13,295 bases of DNA from UBA2137 sp037968575 (GCA_037968575.1 JBBKVR010000108.1:1-13295); one strand, 5' to 3'; counted from the stretch's first letter, positions 6,881 to 13,170 are shown. Numbers and translations are program-made. The notes: a model not told the origin generated them from the sequence alone.

Positions 6881-8263
6881 CTATGCTTGTGATATACGCA
6901 TTAGATAGCGCTTACTCCAAAAATGGAAGAATAATCCTGCAACAATATTCACGAGTGCTATGGCAGAGAATATTCCGATAATGCCAAACATATTCCCAAT
7001 ATAGACAGCTGGTATCATTAAGACGAGCATCTTCACGACAATCATCATCAATGACTTTTGAGGCAATCCCATTGCATTAAATGCTGAGGACCAGCCTGTT
7101 ACTAAATGCGCAAAGGCATATGAGAATGGCACAACCCAGAAGAACAACTGTGCAAGGTGAATAACTTCCTCGTTATCAGTGAATAGGCTTGCAACAAATG
7201 AACCTGCAACCGCCACAATAAAAGCGATACCAAAAGACCATATACATGAAAACGTAATTGCCTTTTTCAAAGTTTCTTTTACACGATCATATTTATTTGC
7301 TCCAAAATTCTGACCAATAACTGGTGCCATTCCTGTTGAGAGCGCCATCAGAGCAATAAATGCGAACGCCTCTACACGGGATGCAATTCCCATAGCCGCG
7401 ACAGCCTCACTTCCATAACTGGCAAGTAGTGCAATAATGACAGCATTCACTATAGGCTGAATGGCCTGTGTCAAACCAACAGGAATAGCAATTATCATCA
7501 CTTTTTTGGCTGTCGAGAAGAATCCTTTAAATTTGCAACACCACTGCAATGACATGATTGGATAGACTTTAACGTAAATATATATGCCAGTAATCAAAGC
7601 TATAAAATTGGAAATAACAGTTGCCAGAGCAGCGCCCTGAATTCCCATTTCAGGTGCTCCCAGTAATCCAAAAATCAAAATTGGATCGAGAACAATGTTA
7701 ATAAGTGCGATAACTGTCATAACAATCGCAGGAAGTACTGTATTGCCATGCGCTCGTATTGCAGAATTTCCGACCATAGGGACAATAAGCAGGGGTACAG
7801 AGAACAGCCATATCCCCATATACTCTTTTATGAGCACGAGTTGGCTATCACTTGCGCCCATGACTACAAAAATTTTATCAATAGTGGTAAATCCAACAAC
7901 AACCAGAACAGCTCCAACGATAAATGCCAACATAAGCGCATGCGTTGTAACACTATATGTCTCATCTTTGCGATCCTCACCTATGAGGCGCGATATAATG
8001 GATGAAATGGCAATTCCCATGGCAATCATCAATGTTAGAAAGGCATAGGTTACAGGAAAGGTAAAAGTAATTGCAGCAAGTGCCTCAACGCCTAAACGTC
8101 CAATGAAATACATATCCGCTAATTGAAAGCTGATAATGGCAGCAATTCCCCAAATCATAGGGACTGTCAGACGTACGAGATGCCCTGTAATAGAGCCTTC
8201 TCGTAAGTTTCCTTTGAGGCGATAAGAATGAGGAACATCATTTTCAGTCTTGGATTGTGTCAT
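6881..8263 (-). CDS. MATE family multidrug/toxin efflux transporter
   Basis: A 460-residue inner-membrane protein with about twelve hydrophobic segments in two homologous halves, the size and layout of MATE exporters, which expel drugs, toxins or metabolites in exchange for Na+ or H+. After a polar N-terminus (residues 1-31), TVPMIWGIAAIISFQLADMYFIGRLG is the first MATE block. VGNSAIRAHGNT, the EAVAAMGIASRVEAF stretch and GMAPVIGQNFGANKYDR in the middle mark the start of the second half and are typical of the NorM/DinF-like branches. The substrate cannot be read from the sequence. No Shine-Dalgarno precedes the ATG at 8263. A palindrome (8264-8277) touches the start codon. It is divergent from the glycosyltransferase gene and convergent with rpsU. 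Confidence 0.93.
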   Translation of the reverse strand: MTQSKTENDVPHSYRLKGNLREGSITGHLVRLTVPMIWGIAAIISFQLADMYFIGRLGVEALAAITFTFPVTYAFLTLMIAMGIAISSIISRLIGEDRKDETYSVTTHALMLAFIVGAVLVVVGFTTIDKIFVVMGASDSQLVLIKEYMGIWLFSVPLLIVPMVGNSAIRAHGNTVLPAIVMTVIALINIVLDPILIFGLLGAPEMGIQGAALATVISNFIALITGIYIYVKVYPIMSLQWCCKFKGFFSTAKKVMIIAIPVGLTQAIQPIVNAVIIALLASYGSEAVAAMGIASRVEAFAFIALMALSTGMAPVIGQNFGANKYDRVKETLKKAITFSCIWSFGIAFIVAVAGSFVASLFTDNEEVIHLAQLFFWVVPFSYAFAHLVTGWSSAFNAMGLPQKSLMMIVVKMLVLMIPAVYIGNMFGIIGIFSAIALVNIVAGLFFHFWSKRYLMRISQA

Positions 8264-8277
8264 AGTCTTAAAAGACT
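8264..8277. promoter_or_regulatory. Inverted repeat between the divergent MATE and glycosyltransferase genes
   Basis: AGTCTT (8264-8269), a two-base spacer and AAGACT (8272-8277) form a perfect inverted repeat. It begins at the base next to the MATE start codon, within a 61-bp divergent intergenic gap that must hold both promoters. Its place suits an operator for a regulator of the exporter, but it is short and AT-rich enough to be chance. Confidence 0.35.
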
Positions 8278-8324
8278 TATGCTTTTTAGAGACAAATCAC
8301 AATGCTAACCTTCCTCTAATTCCC

Positions 8325-9527
8325 ATGAAAATTCTCTACACACATGACAATGTCTATTACCCGACCGAAGACGGTGTCCTTTCTGCTGGACAATTTTCGT
8401 ATGAGTATTGGCAACCGTATTTAGAAGCCTTTGGTTCTATGACTGTTTTAGGTCGTGAAGGACAAATTACTAAAGGCACAGATGTTTCCAAATATAATCG
8501 TGCCGATGGTAAAGGCATTACAATTAATACACTTTCAAATATGAACTCTATTAGAGGTCAACTTTCTAATCGTAGTGAAGTTGTGAACGCGGTAAAGAGA
8601 GCCGTTCAGGAAAGTGACGGACTTATTGTACGTGCGATGAGTGAAATTGGGTGGACTGCCTTTAAAGAGGCTAAGCGCATCGGTATCCCTATTGTACACG
8701 AACTCTCAGGGTGTCCATGGGATAATACTTGGAATCATGGAAGCCTGATTGCCAAGGCTTATGCGCCTCTCAGATATTTACGTGCTAAAAAAGTAGCGCG
8801 CAGTGCCGACCAAGTTCTATATGTCACACGCGATTTCTTGCCAAAACGCTATCCCTCTACTGGACAAACAGCTATTGCCTCAAATGTGCGGATTGAAACA
8901 CCTGACCCGCAGGTTTTAGAGAAGCGTCAGCGGAAAATCCGCTCTTTAACGAAAAACAAGACCTTGCCGATTACTTTTGGCATTATCGGGCATTTGGATC
9001 ACCGCCTAAAAGGCATTGATATAGCCTTGAAAGCTATGGCTCGTTACCAAAAGTCAGCATCACGCGATTTTCGCTTACGCATTCTAGGGCCAGGTTCACC
9101 TCAGAAATTCAAGGCAGAAATCCATGATTTAGGATTACAAGATCGCGTGTCATTTGATGGTGTTTTGCCTGCTGGTGATGCTGTTCTCAAATGGCTGGAT
9201 GATATTGATATTTATTTACAGCCCAGTTTTCATGAAGGGCTACCCCGCGCACTCATTGAGGCGATGAGTAGAGGCTGTCCTGCATTGGCGTCTACTGCTG
9301 GGGGTATAGCAGAACTCTTACCCCAAGAATGCCTTCACAAACCAGGCGATGATGTTAAACTGGCTTTAGATATTCGTTTTATGACCACTTCCGGCGAAGA
9401 TACCTTACTTATGCGTTCTCAAGAAAATTTCGAAGCAACCATGGCTTACACACAGGATAAATTGAATCCTGTGCGCAAGAAATTCTGGAACGATTTTGCC
9501 GATAGAGTTCGCAAAAAAGCTCCTTAG
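8325..9527 (+). CDS. Glycosyltransferase family 4-like protein
   Basis: A 400-residue cytoplasmic or membrane-associated GT-B glycosyltransferase that transfers a sugar from a nucleotide donor to a glycan or lipid acceptor. The N-terminal half, beginning MKILYTHDNVYYPTEDG, is the variable acceptor domain. The C-terminal half is the family-4 donor domain: FGIIGHLDHRLKGIDIAL (218-235), LRILGPGSPQ (251-260), VSFDGVLP, then LQPSFHEGLPRALIEAMSRG (298-317). The latter contains the E304-x7-E312 motif of retaining GT4 enzymes, and ends STAGGIAELL. The start at 8325 was chosen because it begins with the canonical MKILY strand. The frame extends 25 codons upstream only through a TTG in the MATE start region. 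No Shine-Dalgarno is visible. The sulfotransferase follows after 11 bases, suggesting a two-gene unit for a sulfated surface glycan. Confidence 0.87.
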   Translation: MKILYTHDNVYYPTEDGVLSAGQFSYEYWQPYLEAFGSMTVLGREGQITKGTDVSKYNRADGKGITINTLSNMNSIRGQLSNRSEVVNAVKRAVQESDGLIVRAMSEIGWTAFKEAKRIGIPIVHELSGCPWDNTWNHGSLIAKAYAPLRYLRAKKVARSADQVLYVTRDFLPKRYPSTGQTAIASNVRIETPDPQVLEKRQRKIRSLTKNKTLPITFGIIGHLDHRLKGIDIALKAMARYQKSASRDFRLRILGPGSPQKFKAEIHDLGLQDRVSFDGVLPAGDAVLKWLDDIDIYLQPSFHEGLPRALIEAMSRGCPALASTAGGIAELLPQECLHKPGDDVKLALDIRFMTTSGEDTLLMRSQENFEATMAYTQDKLNPVRKKFWNDFADRVRKKAP

Positions 9528-9538
9528 GCTTATTTACT

Positions 9539-10396
9539 ATGCCAAATTCAGCACTCAAAATATTTGACCGTCCTTTTGTTCTCTCTATGGGACCACAACG
9601 CGCAGGCACAAGTTGGCTGGACAGGTATTTAAGAACACGCGGCGATATATGCCTTCCAGGTGATGTCAAAGAGGTGTTCTTCTTTGATCGTGATTATGAA
9701 CGTGGGCTTCGCCACTATACAGCGCATTTCCAGCCCGAAGATGAACATAAAATCATCATGGAGATTAGCACCACGAGTTTCGACCATCCTGATGCACCAA
9801 AACGCGTGCACGATACATTCGGCAAAGATGTAAAACTACTCTGCCCTCTCAGACACCCTGTTTTAAGAAGTTACTCTCTTTATCTGCATTATCGTCGCTA
9901 TGGTTTGGTTAATGGAACACTTGAAGAAGCCTACGAACAAGACCCTCATATTTTGAGTAGTAGCTTTTATGCTGAAAATCTTAAGCGTTGGATGAAATAT
10001 TATTCGCTCGAAAATATTCATTTTGTTTTTCAAGAGGTATTGGAGGCTAATCAAAGAAAATACATTAATAACGTTTGCGAAGTACTCGACTTGCCTTTCA
10101 TGGAGGCTCCTGAAGAGGCACGTGAGCGCTATAACGTTACAACATTTTCGCGAATAGGTTTATTGGCTGCTGCTGCCCAACATGCAGCCGACTGGTTTAG
10201 ACAACGCCGTCTATATTTTGTAATTAATTTTGCCAAAGCAATTGGACTGAAACCACTGATTTTTGGAAAAGAAAAGCCCGATGCGATGCGCGGAAGTATC
10301 CCAGATAAGGAATACCACTGGCTTGCCGGACAACTTCTGCCAGAAGTTAAAAAACTGGAAAAGCTGATTGGTCGTGAAATTACCGAGTGGAAATAA
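9539..10396 (+). CDS. PAPS-dependent sulfotransferase family protein
   Basis: A 285-residue P-loop sulfotransferase that would move a sulfuryl group from PAPS to a hydroxyl or amine acceptor. The 5'-phosphosulfate binding loop is GPQRAGTSWL (18-27), matching the family PKSGTTWL pattern with Arg in place of Lys. The 3'-phosphate site is LRHPVLRSYS (104-113), with R105 and S113 in the expected places. The region between them contains KEVFFFDRDY and EISTTSF, typical of the bacterial Sulfotransfer family. No signal peptide or membrane anchor is obvious, so it is probably cytoplasmic. It lies 11 bases behind the glycosyltransferase with a weak AGG at 9526-9528, and probably acts on the same glycan or lipid. 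The acceptor is unknown, and no PAPS-synthesis gene lies in the window. Confidence 0.85.
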   Translation: MPNSALKIFDRPFVLSMGPQRAGTSWLDRYLRTRGDICLPGDVKEVFFFDRDYERGLRHYTAHFQPEDEHKIIMEISTTSFDHPDAPKRVHDTFGKDVKLLCPLRHPVLRSYSLYLHYRRYGLVNGTLEEAYEQDPHILSSSFYAENLKRWMKYYSLENIHFVFQEVLEANQRKYINNVCEVLDLPFMEAPEEARERYNVTTFSRIGLLAAAAQHAADWFRQRRLYFVINFAKAIGLKPLIFGKEKPDAMRGSIPDKEYHWLAGQLLPEVKKLEKLIGREITEWK

Positions 10397-10401
10397 AAAT
10401 A

Positions 10402-10430
10402 TTGCTATACTATGTAAAACATAGTTTAAT
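10402..10430 (+). promoter_or_regulatory. Candidate sigma70 promoter with internal hairpin, before the solute-binding gene
   Basis: TTGCTA (10402-10407) and TTTAAT (10425-10430), 17 bases apart, resemble -35 and -10 boxes (4/6 and 5/6 matches) and point toward the gene at 10456. The spacer holds a perfect 7-bp hairpin, ACTATGT (10409-10415) and ACATAGT (10419-10425), loop AAA. The hairpin could instead end the sulfotransferase transcript, although only a short T-run follows it. It might also be an operator. Confidence 0.4.
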
Positions 10431-10455
10431 GTGTTCCTTATGAATGGAGAATGCC

Positions 10456-11343
10456 ATGGAAAAACGTGAATTTCTAAAACTTCTGGGTCTATGTACACTC
10501 ATGGGAACTGGCAGTGGTCATGCTGCAAGTACCCTCCACCCCAATAATCAGTGCGCTCAGGATACGCCTCCGACTAAAGAAAAGGACTCTGTGTATGATC
10601 GTGTCATGAAATCAGGGAAAATACGGTGTGGATATACTCCTTATTCAGTTGGTTTAAATCACGATCTAAAAAAAGGTGGTTTATATGGAATCTATAAAGA
10701 TATTATTGAGACCGCTGCTAAAAAACTTGAATTAGCCGTTGAATGGACAGAGGAGATTGGTTGGGGACAGCAAATTGCAGGTCTTAATAATGGGCGATAC
10801 GACATTATAGCTTCTCCCGTATCAATTACTGGGCCACGCAGTCGTTCGGCGGACTTTACCATTCCCCTCTACTACAGTCCTGTTTGGGCTTGGGTTCGTT
10901 CCGACAACGACAGCTTTGATGATAAAAGCTGGCCAGCTATAGATAAGCCTTCTTCTACCCTTTGCGTGATGGACGGAGAGCAAACAGAAGCCATTGCTAA
11001 GTTTTATTTTCCAAGTGCAAAACGTTTATCCATTCCTCAAAACTCTGATTTTTCATTATTGATGCAAAATGTTGTCACGGGCAAAGCAGATTTGACCTTT
11101 GCTGAACCCCTCTCTGTTTATGAGTTTATGGAACAAAATCCAAATTCTTTGAGACAAATTAAAGGAGACGAACCACTCACACTTGTTCCCAATGTCATGA
11201 TGATAAAAAGAGGGGAATCTGAGTTTAAATCTATGGTAGATAACATTCTAGGAGAAATGTTTTTAGGCGGTATCATCGACAAGGCTATTGATAGGTATGA
11301 GAAATACCCTAATAGCTACGTTCGCGCTGAAGCAGATTTCTAG
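10456..11343 (+). CDS. Exported family-3 extracellular solute-binding protein
   Basis: A 295-residue periplasmic binding protein of the SBP_bac_3 / PBP2 type, usually binding amino acids or other small polar solutes for an ABC importer. The N-terminus has basic residues, a hydrophobic core (about 9-19) and a likely cleavage after SGHA. The KREFLK start resembles a Tat motif with Lys in the first twin position. The mature part begins with the family pattern VYDRVMKSGKIRCGYTPYSVG (from residue 46), then YGIYKDIIETAAKKL, GLNNGRYDIIASPVSITGPRS and DFTIPLYYSPVWAWVR. Later blocks are LLMQNVVTGKADLTFAEP and a C-terminal MVDNILGEMFLGGIIDKAIDRY helix. The start at 10456 was chosen for its GGAGA at 10446-10450; an in-frame ATG at 10444 would consume that site. 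No permease or ATPase gene lies next to it. Confidence 0.82.
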   Translation: MEKREFLKLLGLCTLMGTGSGHAASTLHPNNQCAQDTPPTKEKDSVYDRVMKSGKIRCGYTPYSVGLNHDLKKGGLYGIYKDIIETAAKKLELAVEWTEEIGWGQQIAGLNNGRYDIIASPVSITGPRSRSADFTIPLYYSPVWAWVRSDNDSFDDKSWPAIDKPSSTLCVMDGEQTEAIAKFYFPSAKRLSIPQNSDFSLLMQNVVTGKADLTFAEPLSVYEFMEQNPNSLRQIKGDEPLTLVPNVMMIKRGESEFKSMVDNILGEMFLGGIIDKAIDRYEKYPNSYVRAEADF

Positions 11344-11355
11344 AAATAAACCTTT

Positions 11356-11390
11356 AAAAAATGGGCCAGTTCTGTTGCGAGGTCGACCCA
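11356..11390 (-). terminator. 3' stem and U-run ending the tmRNA gene
   Basis: On the minus strand, TGGGTC (11390-11385) pairs with GGCCCA (11367-11362), including one G-U, and is followed at once by six T (11361-11356). The stem probably belongs to the mature coding piece as well as serving as intrinsic terminator. The neighbouring CGCAACAGAACTGGCCCA resembles 3' ends of alphaproteobacterial coding pieces. Confidence 0.7.
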
Positions 11391-11461
11391 CACCCCACCT
11401 AAAAGTGTCTAGTTCCTAGGAATTCAGTGTGTAGTTAATAACTACTGAATCGGAAAACCGA

Positions 11462-11521
11462 TTAAGCAGCGATAGCAGTCGCTAGACCGTTATCATTCGC
11501 TACGACAAAGTTATCGTTTGC
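11462..11521 (-). other. tmRNA proteolysis-tag reading frame
   Basis: From the likely resume codon GCA (11521-11519) the frame reads A-N-D-N-F-V-V-A-N-D-N-G-L-A-T-A-I-A-A and stops at TAA (11464-11462). The ANDN start is typical of alphaproteobacterial tags and the hydrophobic Ala-Ala end suits ClpXP. At 19 codons it is longer than the 10 encoded in E. coli or about 14 in Caulobacter. It contains ANDN twice, seven residues apart. A small hairpin TCGG-TTTT-CCGA follows the stop at once. Confidence 0.85.
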
Positions 11522-11607
11522 ATTTATAATGCATGGCCCAATACGCAGGTGCCATCTCGGATACCGCCTGATGTCTTTATGACGCATGTCGATCCTGTTT
11601 CGGCCCC

Positions 11608-11653
11608 ACAAGAAAACATGAAGAAGAACTGCTCTCGATCTCTCATGTCTTCG
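11608..11653 (-). other. Excised linker between tmRNA acceptor and coding pieces
   Basis: The 46 bases between the CCA end (11654) and the coding-piece 5' end (11607) should be removed from the precursor in two-piece tmRNAs. The linker forms its own 10-bp stem, GAAGACATGA (11652-11643) with TCATGTTTTC (11621-11612), with one G-U pair. This stacks near the acceptor stem and would bring the two processing sites together. Confidence 0.75.
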
Positions 11654-11743
11654 TGGTGGAGCCGCCGGGCACTGCCCCCGGGTCCATAAACGTTTATTCC
11701 ACATCCACGTTTCGTATCAAAGTTACCCGAAGGTAACAATTTC

Positions 11744-11773
11744 ATTATATAGGATTTAAGTATTAGAAAGCAA
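11744..11773 (-). promoter_or_regulatory. Promoter of the tmRNA gene
   Basis: On the minus strand a perfect -10 box TATAAT lies at 11749-11744. An 18-base spacer separates it from TTGCTT (11773-11768), a 4/6 match to the -35 consensus. The start site predicted seven bases beyond the -10 is G11737, exactly the first base of the UUCG hairpin that opens the RNA. Confidence 0.75.
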
Positions 11774-11783
11774 TAAATTGCTT
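11768..11783 (-). terminator. Weak hairpin at the end of the HAD-like gene, overlapping the tmRNA -35 box
   Basis: On the minus strand AAGCAA (11783-11778) pairs with TTGCTT (11773-11768) across loop TTTA. The stem starts inside the TAA stop of the HAD-like gene and is followed only by a short, broken T-rich stretch. It may partly end that transcript; its right arm is also the proposed -35 box of ssrA. Confidence 0.35.
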
Positions 11784-12246
11784 AGGGCGCAGGAAATGGT
11801 TTAGATTTTCCTGTTTCTTGCTTCATGGACAATGAAATTCTATCTATGAGTTCTATTATTTCAATATCAGACATATCAAAATGACGGTAGAAACCTTTTA
11901 AATAATCAGGTGTTTTATCGTCAAAAACCAAACCTGCGTGCATGTTACCCAATTTCTTTTTATCTTGAATATGCGTGAGTTCATTATCAGGTAAATCTAA
12001 TTCCACTGCTATAAAACTCATAGCCATGGACGAACTATCTGGCTCGGTCGAGGCAACAATAACTTTCAAACCTTTGCTTTTGAGCAATTCCAATAGTTCG
12101 AATAAAGGTTCGTTGATTTGGCGCTCATCTCTACATTGTGAGAGCGTTCCTGAAAAATCGCAGACAACAGGAAGGTCGCACTGGATAAGAGTTTTAACCA
12201 AGCGGCGAAATTCTTCAATTGCGTTTATAGGAGCATGCATATTCAT
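11782..12246 (-). CDS. Small HAD-like hydrolase-fold protein of unknown function
   Basis: About 154 residues, soluble, without signal peptide. The order of elements fits a minimal HAD phosphatase core. LPVVCDFSGTL (25-35) is motif I with the nucleophile position D30, but the second Asp of the usual D-x-D-x-T is Ser32. LKVIVASTEP is motif II with its Ser/Thr, a Lys-rich DKKKLG stretch may supply the motif III Lys, and GLVFDDKTPDYL resembles motif IV acids. It is too short for a large cap domain. Activity is uncertain because of the motif I change; some HAD branches do use a non-Asp there. The ATG at 12246 gives the natural N-terminus; ATGs at 12264 and 12240 are alternatives. None has a Shine-Dalgarno. 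It lies upstream of ssrA on the same strand and is divergent from thyA. Confidence 0.65.
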   Translation of the reverse strand: MNMHAPINAIEEFRRLVKTLIQCDLPVVCDFSGTLSQCRDERQINEPLFELLELLKSKGLKVIVASTEPDSSSMAMSFIAVELDLPDNELTHIQDKKKLGNMHAGLVFDDKTPDYLKGFYRHFDMSDIEIIELIDRISLSMKQETGKSKPFPAP

Positions 12247-12260
12247 GGGTACTAGATAGC

Positions 12261-12277
12261 ACATATACAAAATATGT
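12261..12277. promoter_or_regulatory. Inverted repeat in the HAD/thyA divergent region
   Basis: ACATAT (12261-12266), five bases, and ATATGT (12272-12277) form a perfect inverted repeat just upstream of the likely HAD start. It overlaps a minus-strand TTTACA (12280-12275) that could be a -35 box. It suits an operator, but the AT-richness makes chance possible. Confidence 0.3.
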
Positions 12278-12335
12278 AAAAATATTTTTTGTGAATCGTA
12301 TCATCGTTTAAACTGCACTTCTCCTGCTTCTCATC

Positions 12336-12341
12336 TATAAT
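12336..12341 (+). promoter_or_regulatory. -10 box for thyA
   Basis: A perfect TATAAT lies 34 bases before the thyA ATG. The predicted start near 12348 leaves a leader of about 28 bases that includes GGAGAG. I see no good -35 box at the right spacing. The 104-bp region 12271-12375 otherwise holds no gene. Confidence 0.55.
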
Positions 12342-12375
12342 AAACAACAGAATCAGTAAAATTTGGAGAGTTAAG

Positions 12376-13170
12376 ATGAAGCAATATCAGGATTTGATGC
12401 GCCATGTTCTTGAGAACGGTGAGAAAAAAGAGGACCGCACAGGAACAGGAACTTACAGTGTTTTTGGCTACCAAATGCGCTTCAACCTTGAGGATGGTTT
12501 TCCGATTGTCACAACCAAGAAAACACACCTTAAATCTATCATTCATGAGCTTCTTTGGTTCTTAAACGGCGACACCAATATTAAATACCTCACAGAAAAC
12601 GGTGTGCGCATCTGGAATGAATGGGCGGACGAAGACGGTAACTTGGGCCCTGTTTATGGACATCAATGGCGTTCTTGGCCTGCGCCAGATGGTCACAAAG
12701 TTGATCAAATCAGTAATGTCATTGAACGTATAAAAGCTAATCCAGATGACCGTCGCCTGATTGTCTCTGCTTGGAATGTCGGTGACATTCCTAAAATGGC
12801 GCTACCTCCTTGCCACTGTTTTTTCCAGTTTTATGTGGCTGACGGGAAACTCTCTTGCCAACTTTACCAACGCAGCGCCGATATATTCTTAGGCGTACCA
12901 TTCAATATTGCGTCATATGCCTTGCTGACATTGATGGTTGCACAAGTCTGTGGTCTGAAGCCTGGCGATTTTGTCCATACATTTGGCGATGCACATATCT
13001 ACACAAACCATCTCGAACAAGTGAATGAGCAGTTGTCTCGCGATCCATATGATTTGCCTGAAATGCACCTGAACCCGCATGTGAAGAATATCTTTGATTT
13101 TAAGTACGAAGATTTTGAACTTGTCGGTTATAAAGCACATCCACACATCAAAGGTAAAGTCGCCGTTTAA
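12376..13170 (+). CDS. thyA: Thymidylate synthase
   Basis: A 264-residue cytoplasmic enzyme, the same length as E. coli ThyA, that methylates dUMP to dTMP using methylene-tetrahydrofolate and yields dihydrofolate. Catalytic and binding residues are all in their standard positions: R21 in EDRTGTGT, the R126-R127 pair in DDRRL, nucleophile C146 in LPPCH, R166 in QLYQRSAD and N177 in GVPFN. The WFLNGDTN and HIYTNHLEQ blocks are also present. The start ATG has a GGAGAG eleven bases upstream (12365-12370) and the E. coli-like beginning MKQYQDLM. The stop TAA shares its last A with the folA ATG, so translation is likely coupled. FolA recycles the dihydrofolate ThyA makes, which explains the pairing. 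Confidence 0.98.
   Translation: MKQYQDLMRHVLENGEKKEDRTGTGTYSVFGYQMRFNLEDGFPIVTTKKTHLKSIIHELLWFLNGDTNIKYLTENGVRIWNEWADEDGNLGPVYGHQWRSWPAPDGHKVDQISNVIERIKANPDDRRLIVSAWNVGDIPKMALPPCHCFFQFYVADGKLSCQLYQRSADIFLGVPFNIASYALLTLMVAQVCGLKPGDFVHTFGDAHIYTNHLEQVNEQLSRDPYDLPEMHLNPHVKNIFDFKYEDFELVGYKAHPHIKGKVAV

Larger units (their letters stand above)
11362..11737 (-). ncRNA. ssrA: tmRNA, circularly permuted two-piece form
   Basis: This RNA rescues stalled ribosomes and adds a degradation tag. Read on the minus strand, the gene is permuted. The acceptor piece comes first, with a T-arm-like ACCCGGGGGCAGTGCCCGGC followed by GGCTCCACCA, the CCA ending at 11654. After a 46-base linker comes the coding piece, which starts GGGGCCGAAACAGGATCGAC at 11607 (a classic tmRNA 5' end). 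The acceptor stem forms 7 bp between GGGGCCG and CGGCTCC. Helix P2 is supported by CATAAA (11581-11576) with TTTATG (11690-11685), and ACATC (11574-11570) with GATGT (11705-11701). The tag frame, ending in TAA at 11462, is ANDNFVVANDNGLATAIAA. The 5' end carries a UUCG hairpin, GTTACC-TTCG-GGTAAC (11737-11722). Ends are approximate. Confidence 0.93.

Noticed and set aside
8250..8324. A longer glycosyltransferase start from TTG at 8250
   Set aside because: The extra 25 residues overlap the MATE start codon and do not look like a GT4 N-terminus; MKILYTHDN at 8325 does.
10456..10500. A lipobox in the solute-binding protein leader (LLGLC)
   Set aside because: The residue before Cys is Leu, where lipoprotein signals need Gly, Ala or Ser; a normal cleavage after SGHA fits better.
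11686..11697. A 12-bp palindrome ATAAACGTTTAT as a possible operator
   Set aside because: It is inside the tmRNA acceptor piece, and its right half pairs with the coding piece in helix P2.
11462..11745. Two open frames of 73-80 residues on the minus strand
   Set aside because: They lie wholly inside the tmRNA gene; the conserved CCA end, GGATCGAC block and tag explain the sequence. Apart from the tag they are not proteins.
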